Below the pieces are notes generated by a model that had not been told where the DNA came from, made no database searches, and worked only from the letters and a program-made list of their open reading frames with translations. From Kuschelorhynchus macadamiae (lineage: Eukaryota; Arthropoda; Insecta; Coleoptera; Curculionidae): a DNA stretch of 64,000 nucleotides. Position numbers and translations under genes: made by a program. How positions within the stretch are numbered: position 1 is the first letter of the stretch; each line of letters begins with the position of its first letter. Positions 52,611 to 64,000 of the stretch are shown here, piece after piece. Where the stretch lies: the NCBI GenBank assembly GCA_030620095.1, contig JAUTXW010005222.1:310001-374000 (forward strand), read 5' to 3'.

Positions 52611-52704
52611 TTTAACTGTCTATATATAATATAAAAGAAAGTGTCTGAATTATATGTAAGTTAACTATTTTAATAAAAAAATGATAAAAATAGTGACTAA
52701 TACC

Positions 52705-52707
<3 letters not shown>

Positions 52708-52768
<61 letters not shown>
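52708..52768. repeat. (AT)n microsatellite
   Basis: Uninterrupted AT dinucleotide run of about 61 bases. Confidence 0.97.
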
Positions 52769-52771
<3 letters not shown>

Positions 52772-52954
52772 TATATAGTACATATCGGGAAAATTAAATG
52801 CAAGGTTTTGTCGTGTTAGCGGTTTGTCCAGGTTACGGGATATTAGAAGAAAATGCTGGTTACATATTTATCGTTGTGTTGTTCTTCTTAATCTATACGT
52901 CTAAAAATGTAGTATCAAACAAAAAGTTTACATACATAATAAAACTTTGTTCTA

Positions 52955-53100
52955 TGTACAGGTTCTTCCATTGAGTAGCAAAAACGGATTGTTTTTTGAC
53001 TTCCCCCGTATTTCTCAAGAAATTCAAAATAGCCAGTCGATGTATTTTAGCTCGGAGAATTCAAAAATCGTAACAAAAAAACAAATGAACATAAAATCGA
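52955..53100 (+). repeat. dispersed repeat D2, copy 1 (truncated)
   Basis: CTTCCATTGAGTAGCAAAAACGG through TAGCCAGTCGATGTATTTTA and GCTCGGAGAATTC match 54244-54360 and the reverse of 54890-54940. The match stops where the (AT)n tract at 53104 begins. Confidence 0.8.
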
Positions 53101-53103
53101 ATT

Positions 53104-53107
53104 TATA

Positions 53108-53164
<57 letters not shown>

Positions 53165-53177
53165 ATATATGTATATA
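53104..53177. repeat. (AT)n microsatellite
   Basis: AT dinucleotides with two TATTATAT interruptions, abutting D2 copy 1. Confidence 0.96.
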
Positions 53178-54234
53178 AATATTAGTGTTTAGTTCAATGA
53201 AAACATGAATTTGATTACGCCGTACCAAAAATTAGATACTGACAATAAATATCATAAACTTATTGAAAAAGAAATGCTTCATATAAAAAAGAAAAATACG
53301 CTGTTAACGACAAGCAAGACGTAAAAAATCTAAGCCAAATTTACCACAACTTAATACATGCATTATAACAAAATATAAATAATTTCTCCATCACCTATAT
53401 TTATTAATTTACAATAGATTTAAATCGTTATCTTATAAAAAAAAGAGAAAAAAATATATTCCTCAAGTGTTGATTTTTAAGCAAATTAGTTGACCAGCAG
53501 ATTAGCAACCGAGAAGTAAACAATAACCATTTTTCGAGGTATGTACCAATTTCTCTTCCTGTACCATTTTTGTTTAAATTTTAAAATGTATTGTGCTTTT
53601 TTATTCTAAGATCTACTATATTTAAAATGTAAGTTTTTTATCAATGTTAGTAATTTGTAAAATTTTAAAATTATTTTAGGTTTGACATATAATTCAAAAT
53701 AGGAAAAAAACTTAAATAATAAAAAAGACTACTAATACAGGCGAAAGGTCAGAATTTTTTATTTTAAGACACGGTTTCCCAGATTAAGATTTTTTAGGTT
53801 ATTTTCCAATAATTTGAATTTTAAATATTACAAATAGGCTGTAATTAATAATAATTACTATCGGCATAAGTATTTATTCAAAAAGAATATATTCTGAAAA
53901 GTTCAAATTGGCTACCGATCCTATAGATTGTTAGAAGAAGAGAAAGCTAATTGTCAATTTTCTCGGTTGTCTTTCAAGATAAAGATATCCAACCCAGTAT
54001 AGGTATGTATAATCGATAAGAAGAGGGGCATTTAATGGAATAATAATATAGAGGGCGCTCCATTGAAAAACATAGGTTATGCATATTTTCAACTTTCTAA
54101 TGGTTTTTAAACATTTTTTTCACTCCTGAAATACAAGAAAAATCCTAGTTTTGTATGTAAAGTTTTTTTGTATCTCTTATAGTTAAAGCTCTAACTAACT
54201 AATGTAAATAATTTTTTAAAAAAAACATTGTGTA
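53178..54234. other. AT-rich sequence, possible 5' part of D2
   Basis: Nothing recognised except GAGGGCGCTCCATTGAAAAACATAGG at about 54051-54077, which may be the outer edge of the D2 repeat. Confidence 0.35.
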
Positions 54235-54600
54235 TTTAATAAGGTCTTCCATTGAGGAGAAAAAACGGTATTTTTTCGACTTCCCTCTATTTCTCAACAA
54301 ATTCAAAATAGCCAATCGATATATTTTAGCTCGGAGAATTCGAAAAAAAAAAACAAATGAATGAGAAACAAAAGACTTACGCCAAGGATCTTCCATTTTT
54401 TAAACGAAGCTCTCTATATGTTATTACATTTTTGGATTGTATGGTCAATTCTAAGTGTTTTTTAATAGGGTACTATATGTCTATCTTCAACTGTTTTTGA
54501 TTTTTTGATGTTTGAAAATTTACATTTCTAAGCCGTCATAGCACAGTTGGACCTAGAGTAAAATACTTTTCACATTCCTATCTTTTGATAAGCTTATGAT
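54235..54600 (+). repeat. dispersed repeat D2, copy 2
   Basis: Fullest plus-strand copy: TCTTCCATTGAGGAGAAAAAACGG, AGCTCGGAGAATTCG, AAGACTTACGCCAAGGAT, TTGGACCTAGAGTAAAATA and CATTCCTATCTT occur in this order. Copy 3 has the same blocks reversed. Confidence 0.8.
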
Positions 54601-54711
54601 CCTAGTCAAATAAAAATTTTGAAGTAAGGTGATCACCTGCATCACCTGCATTGTATATGAATATATTCAATTAAATAGGTAGCAAAATAATTACCGTTTT
54701 TTTTGTTTGAC

Positions 54712-54940
54712 TGGCAATTTAAGATAGCTTATCAGAAACTAAGATAGGAATGTGAAAGTTATTTTGCTCTAGGTCCAACTTAGAACTGACCACAGAATCC
54801 AAAAATGTAATAATATATATGGTGTTCCGTTTAAAAAACGCAACATCCTTGGCGTAAGTCTTTTGTTTCTCATTGATTTGTTTTTTTGGTACGATTTTCG
54901 AATTCTCCGAGCTGAAATACATCGACTGGCTATTATATTA
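54712..54940 (-). repeat. dispersed repeat D2, copy 3 (inverted)
   Basis: Reverse complement carries TAGCCAGTCGATGTATTTCA, GCTCGGAGAATTCG, AAGACTTACGCCAAGGAT, TTGGACCTAGAGCAAAATAA and CATTCCTATCTTAG. With copy 2 it forms a tail-to-tail inverted pair around about 110 bases. Confidence 0.8.
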
Positions 54941-57524
54941 TATTTATTATTATATTTAGTAGGTATTAGTCTGACTAACCCCTATTTAGAATAATAAATT
55001 TTTATCGTATTTTTTTTATTAAAATAGTTAACTTACATATAATTCAGACACTTTCTTTTATATTTAGACAGTTAAATAAATCGATTAAATTAACTTTTAT
55101 TGTTGATTATTGAAAACATATTTCCTCAATCGAAGTTTTCGATGCATGCATGTCCTGTAGAAAATGAAATTTACTGTTGTACTTTCCGTTTAACTGAAGT
55201 TGTACTTTCGTAAGCTCTGGTGCTTGGAGATGTTCTCAGGAGGGTCGTTGAGATGGTTTTGCACGTCTTACAAGCTATAAATATTTTACGTGCTGTATAA
55301 AAATATTCTCGGTATATTGATTATCTGGTTTCCATATGTTTCGTATGGGTACAGTTACATTACAGTTTTTGCATCCTTACTTTTATCGTATACATATGTT
55401 TAAAAACCGCTCTTTATTTTCTTTTAAATCCGTTAATTGGCTTATTGCCATTAAAATATGTTTTAAGCATTTCAAGGTTATATTTAAGATTATGTTTTTA
55501 ATAGCACCGTATTACTGACGTCCTCTTTATTTGGTTTTTTAATTTTTTTTTAATTGAAGCACTACACTCCAAAGCAATTCTACTAAAACAGCTCAATTTT
55601 TTAAATAAAATACTACGTATTATTTAGTTTTTTAGATGGAGCACCGTACAGAATATGCGATAGGAAATTCGGAAAGAAACGGCGCTTCTGGGCTGCAGGC
55701 GTAGCAGTAGTTGTTAGTCTATTATAGGCTAAAATGACCAATATTATAGAAGGACCTTATTGCAGACTATACTAGGAAAAGAAAGTTGTTTACCGTGGAC
55801 AAAGGCTTGTAGAAAATTTCAAATTCTGAATTTATAGCATCAATGTCCATCTTCTACATTCTAATGATATTTATGCTTTCGCGCTTCAACTGAGATTAGA
55901 AATACTGTACCATCATAATTTTAAAGGTCTGGTTTCCCTTAATTTTTTGTTGATAGGTGGCTATTTATTATTTGTAACATTTTTGTGACGTAAAAGAAAC
56001 AAACAAAAATTAGTATTGTTTTTGTTTGTCAATAAAGTTATTTGTTTATTTCTAACCATAACATAGCTTGTTTGCCTTTTTGACTTCTGCCCTTATCCGA
56101 GAATAATTTCCCAGTCTATTAGATGTTGCATCTAAGGTTGTATCTGACACATTCATATCTGCACATTCCTTACACTCTATACTTATACTTTGTAGTTATG
56201 TGGATTGATTTCTGATATCTAGACTGTTCTTTGCATCATGGTTCCATGCTCTCTAAGGTCTACTAGAGGTGTCACGTGCATAGTTCGTTCTGTCAAGTTC
56301 GGTTGAGATCCCCTAATTTCCCGCACTAAAGCAGCCATTACATTTTTAGTTACATGTGCAACCGGCGAAGATAAACCGAACAATATTCCGAAACAAGTAC
56401 AAGAATCTTAGCGTCTGAGCTGCGGCACGGCGCGGCCTAGTATTTGTATCTTCACCAGCTTCCACCTCGAGCCGGTTATCATGCCGTTGAGTCTTGTGAT
56501 AGCACATAAAGCCTGAGACACAATGGCGCTCTTCTGTAGTGTAGAGCTCCCTGTCAAATGAGCACCCACTGAAAATTGTGGACCATAATTCTAGATATAT
56601 TTTAAAATAATATTAAATAATAATATTATAATATAAAATATATATTAAATCACCATTCTGTTTTTAGTTCTACGTAACCGGCAGTTTCGAACTTCAATCC
56701 TTCACGGTGTTTAACCATATATGTATTTGCTTACTAGCTCAAGTTGCATTGTAAAGGATATGTGGTCTAATCCCGATTAGGGCGATGACTTTTTTTTAAC
56801 AAAACTTATAATTTTGGAAGTAGTTTGGTTTTAAAAATCGAATTGCGTTTTGTTTAGCCCTAGTTAGGCAAGGGTTTTCTAGCGATGGGTTATCTGCAAC
56901 GTATTAAGCAATGTCGCAGAAATCCTTCTTAAACAATAACATGTAAGTGCAGGGTTCAGCAGATTAAGGAACTTCGCAATTAGGCTTAGTTCTAATTCAA
57001 TTTTGTTTTTATGATGATTTGTGATGAAAATGAAAAAAGTAAATGTACTAGTTTTAATAATTTTAAAAACATGTATTTTTTTATATAATATTCATATGGT
57101 TAATCGAAAAAAGACAGAAATGAAGTATTTACTTAGGCCATCAAGTTCCACAATTTTCTTCATGCCAAAATATTTACCCAAATTATTTTTGTTTTTAATT
57201 TGAATAATATGTCTATATATTATATGACTAATATATGAATATAATATATTGGAAACAGAAATATGATTTTTTTAACCCTTTAAAATAATCGAAGTCCATG
57301 ACAATTAAAATCTAATCACGGCGTCCGCACAGACACTATATTAAAAAACCCAACTTGAAAATGACAAATGATGTTTGAAAAAGACAAGATTTTTATCTGT
57401 ATCGAACATAGAAGGGTCTATAAACTTACCTGTGAAAAGAAAAACAAGGTCCAGTTTTAACTGTAATCACAAAGAGTACACCATGACACTTTTGGTTCAT
57501 GATTACGCAATAAATGGTATTTAA
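54941..57524. other. intronic sequence with a GC-rich island
   Basis: Mostly AT-rich. 56210-56580 is GC-rich (GAGCTGCGGCACGGCGCGGCC, CCACCTCGAGCCGG) with a minus-strand frame of about 50 codons after a TTTGACAG acceptor-like site near 56562. No family was recognised, so coding status is open. At 56025-56060 TTTTTGTTTGTCAATAAAGTTATTTGTTTATTTC looks like a LINE-type 3' tail. Confidence 0.4.
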
Positions 57525-57712
57525 TTGTCCACAAAACCTCTAAACGCTAAAAGACACACTAACGAATGCAAAAAACTCAAGAAAAATGTTAACTATATGA
57601 CCGACATTAGTGATATTCAGTGACATCATCTTTTTAAACCTTAAAAACTCCTCGTTTACGCAACCAATCATCGAAATAGGATTTTTTAACAAACATATGT
57701 GTGTGGCATGAA
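57525..57712 (+). repeat. dispersed repeat D1, copy 2
   Basis: Matches 25175-25368 in the same orientation, with CAAGAAAAATG, AGTGATATTCAGTGACAT, ACGCAACCAATCATCGAA and AACAAACATATGTGTGTGGCATG, and ends at the same GGCATG. Confidence 0.75.
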
Positions 57713-59069
57713 TTGTTTTTTGGCAGAATAATAATCAAAGTAACGATATAACATTATCAATTTTCCCTACCTGAATATTTACTAGTAAGGATAATTTTAC
57801 AGGTCAAAACAACAGATAATAGTGAATTACATATTGTAAAACAGAGAAGACCAACGCAAATAAATTGTGGAGCTAGGCAATTACGTTTCGATTTAGAAGT
57901 TAGAGCCGACAGGATATCAATATGGATACCTTTGTGGCCCTGTATTTCTGTTAATACAACTTAATGAAAAGATAACATAAAATTATTTTGAACTTTCCTA
58001 TTGCACACTGTCAAGAGTTAGCCATATATTTACCGGATATCAGAAAGTATATTATTTTTAACAAACAAAAAGATAATTTTTTTGAAACAGAAAAAAATTA
58101 AATTTGGTTTTTCAAACATAAATCAACGAACTTTTATTCTAAACATTTTTTGTCGCTTAATAAGACGTTCAAAAGTCGACACGACTTACCATAAAATATA
58201 TCTATTTCATAAGGAAATTCGTGTTATTTAATTGGCACACCTTACCTTCTAGGTGAATAAAAATAAAACTTAAATTCAGATGTAATACTTTTTCGTTAGC
58301 AGCAAGAACCCTGTTGTTCAAGTCTCACTAAAATAAAATTGTGAAACCACTTCATTAAAATCGGAATAATCCTGCCCAAATTTCAAAATTTTCTCGTGTT
58401 TTAATGAACGCTCAAACTAAGTAAACAAACATAAAAAGGGAAAAACAAATATTACCGACTGCAAGCGTTTTCAAACAAAACTAAATTTCAAAACATCACT
58501 TCCATCTTAGTGTTTTACGAACTAGGTACACATAACGGATTTCGAATTTTCTCTCCTGTTTAATTTTCGACTAGACTGCGTCAGCTGTCGAGAAACATCT
58601 AACTTGAAAGCTTGTCCATCAGGTTTTGAATACAACTAGTACGTAAAATGTAAAATAAGTTCCAAAGTTTGTTTTAAATCGATTTTGTCGCAAATGATCA
58701 CACAATTTACATTTTATGTTATCCAGATATTTAAGGTCATGATGGGCAAGGATGCTTTTGAAATGACTTATTTTAGTGAATGTATTAAATAGTGGATATA
58801 ATATAAATTATAAAATACATTTTACGAGTTGTAAATTTATTTTATAATAATTTAATTTATACTTTTAAAACAGCGATCCAAAATATATAATATTTTAATC
58901 CAAATCAGATTTTTATGCAAGCAACAAATACAACTTACCCTATTTTGGTTATTATTATTATTATATAGAGGTTTTTAGTGATTGATTTTCTTATTAGATG
59001 ATAAATATCAATACTTATTTAATAAAAAAAAATAACCTGATTAATTTATTATTAAATCAACTATTTCGC

Positions 59070-59073
<4 letters not shown>
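57713..59073. other. AT-rich intronic sequence, nothing recognised
   Basis: No domain or repeat recognised. Confidence 0.4.

Positions 59074-59136
<63 letters not shown>
59074..59136. repeat. (AT)n microsatellite
   Basis: Pure AT dinucleotides, directly abutting the left arm of the palindrome at 59135. Confidence 0.97.
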
Positions 59137-59139
<3 letters not shown>

Positions 59140-59306
59140 GAATAGCAGAAATATTTAATTTCTGCAGGTGCAAAACGGCCTACAAGAAGAATTGCTTTCG
59201 ATTATGTCACAGGGTACCCTCCTGCACCTGTGACATAATCGAAAGCAATTCTTCTTGTAGGCCCTTTTTGCACCTGCAGAAATTACATATTTCTGCTATT
59301 CTACAT
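59135..59306. repeat. near-perfect ~80-bp-arm palindrome
   Basis: ATGTAGAATAGCAGAAATAT through GATTATGTCACAGG returns inverted after a loop of about 13 bases (GTACCCTCCTGCA), ending ATTTCTGCTATTCTACAT. Only about three differences separate the arms. A transcript across it would form a long hairpin. It lies between two (AT)n tracts. Confidence 0.9.
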
Positions 59307-59371
59307 GTCTTTTCCGGCCAAGAACTTTTGATAAAGGTTTGTGAAAGCGCATTTTTATTGATTTTTGTTAA

Positions 59372-59373
<2 letters not shown>

Positions 59374-59431
<58 letters not shown>
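59374..59431. repeat. (AT)n microsatellite
   Basis: Uninterrupted AT dinucleotide run abutting the D3 copy that follows. Confidence 0.97.
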
Positions 59432-59432
<1 letters not shown>

Positions 59433-59433
<1 letters not shown>

Positions 59434-59870
59434 TGAAAACACGTATATCTCGTTCTGTGCGGTTCTTGGTCGTAAACGGTTATACGAAAAAAATCAAGAT
59501 GAGGAATTACTCTTTCTACAATATGTTAAGAAACGGCCAAAACATGATGCTCTGTTTGTTACGGAATCAAGGAGCCATTCTGCTACCATATTACCTACCC
59601 CGGCAAGATTCATCAGGCAGTTTCCTTGGGGTATCAGTATTAACACCGAATTACCCGAACATTGAAACAAACAAAGTGGCATGTCGTTCGACTTTGAAAG
59701 TTAGTGCGTGAAATAGGCAACCCGTAGCGCCATTGTAGGTACTAAGGCGATATGCCACTTTCTTTGGTCGTTTCTTGACACATTAGTGAAGGGGTAATTC
59801 CTCATCTTGATTTCTTTCGTATAACCTTTTACGACCAAGAACCGCACAGAAAGTGATACAGAAAGAAAAA
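59433..59870. repeat. D3 repeat, foldback copy
   Basis: 59450-59745 is an inverted copy of the tandem D3 units at 60.7-61.4 kb (CTGTGCGGTTCTTGGTCGTAAA, CCCCGGCAAGATTCATCAGGCAG, CTTTGAAAGTTAGTGCG, GGTACTAAGG). At about 59755-59860 the first 110 bases come back inverted (CTTTGGTCGTTTCTTGACACA ... ACGACCAAGAACCGCACAG), so this copy is itself a foldback. Confidence 0.8.

Positions 59871-61417
<1,547 letters not shown>

Positions 61418-61461
<44 letters not shown>
61418..61461. repeat. (AT)n-(AC)n microsatellite
   Basis: AT dinucleotides passing into a short AC run. Confidence 0.95.
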
Positions 61462-61663
61462 TTACATTAGCGAGTGTGTGCTACTGTTCGCTTTCGGTGT
61501 AATAATTGTAAGAACAGAAAAGCGCAACCCGATCGACCGATCGACGTGCTAGTCCACGCTGCGTTCTCGGTCTTGTGTCTGTTGCTCTTGCGTGAGAGTC
61601 GAATCATTGACTAGAATCAGTATTCAGTAGAATATTTTTAAAACACACTGTCGGCAAGTAAGT
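61462..61663 (+). promoter_or_regulatory. possible promoter / non-coding first exon
   Basis: A CpG-containing, non-repetitive stretch (CGATCGACCGATCGACGTGC, ACGCTGCGTTCTCGGTC) with two copies of a TCAGT initiator-like motif (61618-61627) and a consensus splice donor CAA|GTAAGT at 61658. No coding frame is needed for such an exon. It is on the same strand as the Rbp6 exon, so an internal Rbp6 promoter is possible. A transposon promoter is the alternative. Confidence 0.3.
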
Positions 61664-62176
61664 TGGAGGGAGTAAGCCTTTGCGAGGATCGTTGCATTGT
61701 GCTGTGCTCGGATCGGCAAGCGACGCCGGATTAACATTTTTAAATTGTAATGTTGATTTAATTTAAAAAAATAGGTATGTGTTTTTTTCTCTTTCATCTA
61801 TTTTATTATGTAGTTTTTACCAAAAATAATTTACTTTCATGTAGATTGTAGAGTGTAATATTTCTATTTTTTGTTACATTAATTAAAATATGTATTATAT
61901 ATTATTTTAAGCAATATATCAAATAAATAAATGTCGCTTTATTATTTCAAAATATGATATACTATTAATATATTAATAAAAAAATATAATATTTATAAAT
62001 GGCTTCTAAATATGCAAAGCAAATACAGTGAACCTCCGAATTGATCGGTATTTTTGTATCTTTATTATACAGCCACTTTCATTTATGACTCACTGAGCCG
62101 AATCAGTGATTATAATCTTTCTAGTGAGTTAATTCGAATGAGTTGACTCAGTAAAATGAGTAGTTTTAGCCCTTCA

Positions 62177-62179
<3 letters not shown>
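61664..62179. other. AT-rich sequence, nothing recognised
   Basis: A second donor-like ATAG|GTATGT occurs near 61776. Otherwise unassigned. Confidence 0.4.

Positions 62180-62242
<63 letters not shown>
62180..62242. repeat. (AT)n microsatellite, target of the BEL/Pao insertion
   Basis: Pure AT dinucleotides ending exactly at the proposed LTR edge. Confidence 0.95.
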
Positions 62243-62246
<4 letters not shown>

Positions 62247-62643
62247 TTCGCTTAGCTCAGTTTTTAAATAAATGTGGACTGTTTTTATGAATGAACTTAC
62301 CGAAAGGCTCTGCTGTCACTGTCTTCTTCTCACTCCAGGAAAATAAGGGTTTAGGGAAAAGGAAGGTAAAAGGAATAACGGGGGAGTAATCTCAGATGGA
62401 GTAACAGCTGTAACGTTAATGTATAAATCGATTTAATATAAATAAATAAACTCAAAACACGTTCGTTTTATATGGCTACAAAACCGGACACTGGATAAAT
62501 TTTGTCAAACCGCCGAGAAAAGGTGTATTTATCGAAAGGTAAATCGGTACTACTTCGGATATTTTTAATTCCGGATTCGTTGCGCATTAGCGATGCTGCC
62601 ATATATCTCTTTTGAATTTTCTTAAATTAAAATAGCGTAAACA
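62243..62643 (-). repeat. 3' LTR of the BEL/Pao element
   Basis: On the minus strand it starts TGTTTACGCTATTTT right after GGGTCGGCGGTA, a G-rich primer-like tract, and ends GCTAAGCGAAAACA against an (AT)n tract. The TGT...ACA ends, 401-bp length and position 270 bases after the pol stop fit a BEL/Pao LTR. The partner LTR lies outside the window, so this is inferred. Confidence 0.65.
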
Positions 62644-62911
62644 TACCGCCGACCCTGAAAAATAGTTTTTCAGTTAAATCGAAAAAAAAAATAAAATCCC
62701 AAAATTTCATCTTATTATATTAAATCAGACACTTAAAGTTTCTAATTTTAATATCACCCAATGTTATTAAACCCATCAGTGTATTTAGTCTTAACCTTAA
62801 ATAAAATCAAACATATTTTAGTTATTTAACCAAAAAAAAAAAAATAAAAAAAAAATTATAATTCTAATCCGAAGAAATAATATAATATAATATAATAAAT
62901 AACTATGATAA

Positions 62912-64000
62912 TTACTGAGTCGGTAAAGGACATATCCTTATAACCGGTCGTTTATAAAGACCCTTATTTGTCTTTAAAGTTACATGTCTCACAACTCCAT
63001 CTTTCCCTGGATGAACCTCCGTTATTATTGCCAAAGGCCAATGCAAGGGGGGAGTATTATCTGTTTTTAAAAGAACTACCGTGCCGGGTAGAATATTTGC
63101 CTGGTTTTCGTTCCATTTTTGACGGTTTTGTAAGGTGGTGAGATATTCTAATCTCCACCGATTCCAAAAATCTTGTACCATTTTATCAATGAGTTGAAAT
63201 CTATCTAATCTATTCAATGGGATATTATCTAAATTTTCCGCCGGAAACCCATTTAAAGAGGTTAATGTCAAAAAATGAGCAGGTGTCAACGCCTTTGGTG
63301 CCGTCGGATCCGATGACAAGCGACACAAAGGGCGCGAATTTAATAGGGCCTCGATTTGGGTAAGGAGGGTGTTAAATTCTTCATAAGTTAAAATCTGTTC
63401 GCCCACTACCCTGTAAATATGATTTTTCACCGATTTAACATTACTTTCCCAAAATACGTCCTTCTTGCGGATTTAAAGGGCATATGTTCCTCCATTGAAC
63501 TCCCAACTCGGTTTCTAAAGCATTTTTTTACTCAGGAGAGTTAATAACTTGATTTAGTTCACGAAGCACGCGCTTTTCTCCCAAAAAATTGTCGTACCGT
63601 TATCTGAAAACATAGTTTGTACCGGTCCTCTACGTGAAAGAAAACGTTTAAAAGCTTGCATGAAATGAGGGGTAGAAAGGGAACTGACTAACTCTAAATG
63701 TATTGCCTTAACACTCATACAACAAAATAAACTTACATAAGCCTTATGAACGGTGGCATTTTTTCTTTTTCCCATTGTAATCTTAATAGGTCCAAAATAA
63801 TCAACTCCTGTATTTAAAAATGCCCTAGCTTCATGTACCCTAACCGCAGGCAAATCCCCCATTAATGGCTCCAAAATTTTCGGCCTTAAACGAAAACACC
63901 GATTACATTTATAAATTCTACTACGAATCAAATTTCTTCCTCCTAAAATCCAGTATTTATTAGGCAAAATTGCTTCTAGCAATTGAGCACCCGTGTGCAA
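62912..64000 (-). pseudogene. BEL/Pao pol, integrase and C-terminal domain, broken
   Basis: The minus-strand frame 64000-63554 has the integrase zinc-binding region (HTGAQLLEAILPNKYW, CNRCFRLRP) and the start of the catalytic core (VDYFGPI with the first Asp; MFSDNGT with the second). About 63590 a frame change occurs; the other frame continues but has a stop soon after an NSPE block. The region before WESNVKSVK is short, so the FGG-type stretch ahead of the glutamate of the DDE triad is damaged. The frame 63430-62912 is open and carries the C-terminal domain (EQILTYEEFNTLLTQIEA, LNSRPLCRLSSDP, LTPAHFL, FWNRWRLEYL, PLHWPLAIITEVHPGKDG), the DUF5641-type end of BEL/Pao pol. Nothing is expected to work. 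Confidence 0.9.

Larger units (their letters stand above)
62243..64000 (-). mobile_element. BEL/Pao LTR retrotransposon, 3' part
   Basis: Comprises the C-terminal part of pol, a 270-base untranslated stretch and the 3' LTR. It continues past the right edge of the window. Frameshifts and a stop in pol show it is no longer functional. Confidence 0.85.

Overview
The window is AT-rich, intron-dominated animal DNA. The coding and repeat content (Penelope-like, mariner, Harbinger, non-LTR and BEL/Pao remnants of arthropod type, many (AT)n tracts, a short 54-bp transposon intron) points to an insect with a large genome. The order cannot be fixed from the sequence. No bacterial-style genes, rRNA, convincing tRNA or CRISPR array was seen.

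The only host coding sequence I can defend is one 85-bp exon at 11268-11352 (+). It carries the RNP1 half of RNA-recognition motif 1 of a Musashi-family protein, best matching Rbp6. It has a good polypyrimidine/AG acceptor and a GTAAGC donor. No neighbouring exon was found, so most or all of the window reads as two very long Rbp6 introns, at least 11.2 kb upstream and at least 52.6 kb downstream. A CpG-rich, exon-like stretch near 61.46-61.66 kb is a possible alternative first exon or an unrelated promoter.

Layout: 0-7 kb, intron with repeat scraps and a foldback element (3.8 kb). 7.9-10.3 kb, two decayed Penelope-like elements (PLEs) head to head. 11.27 kb, Rbp6 exon. 15.4-17.8 kb, a nearly complete 2.4-kb DD41D-type mariner relative with ~465-bp terminal inverted repeats, an intron and one frameshift. 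18.5-19.8 kb, a decayed copy of a repetitive arthropod protein family. 27.4-28.9 kb, a second head-to-head PLE pair, each arm carrying a GIY-YIG nuclease remnant and a hammerhead ribozyme. 32.4-33.2 kb, Harbinger remnant. 42.4-45.3 kb, dead non-LTR retrotransposon. 45.6-46.15 kb, GC-rich possible solo LTR. 51.8-61.5 kb, dense (AT)n tracts mixed with inverted and tandem repeat families, including a third inverted hammerhead pair around a ~200-bp (AT)n tract. 62.2-64.0 kb, 3' part of a BEL/Pao retrotransposon on the minus strand, with a 401-bp LTR abutting an (AT)n tract.

The most notable theme is PLEs with recognisable hammerhead ribozymes, repeatedly found as inverted pairs, inside a giant intron of a conserved RNA-binding-protein gene. 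Family assignments come from motif recognition only; no database search was possible.
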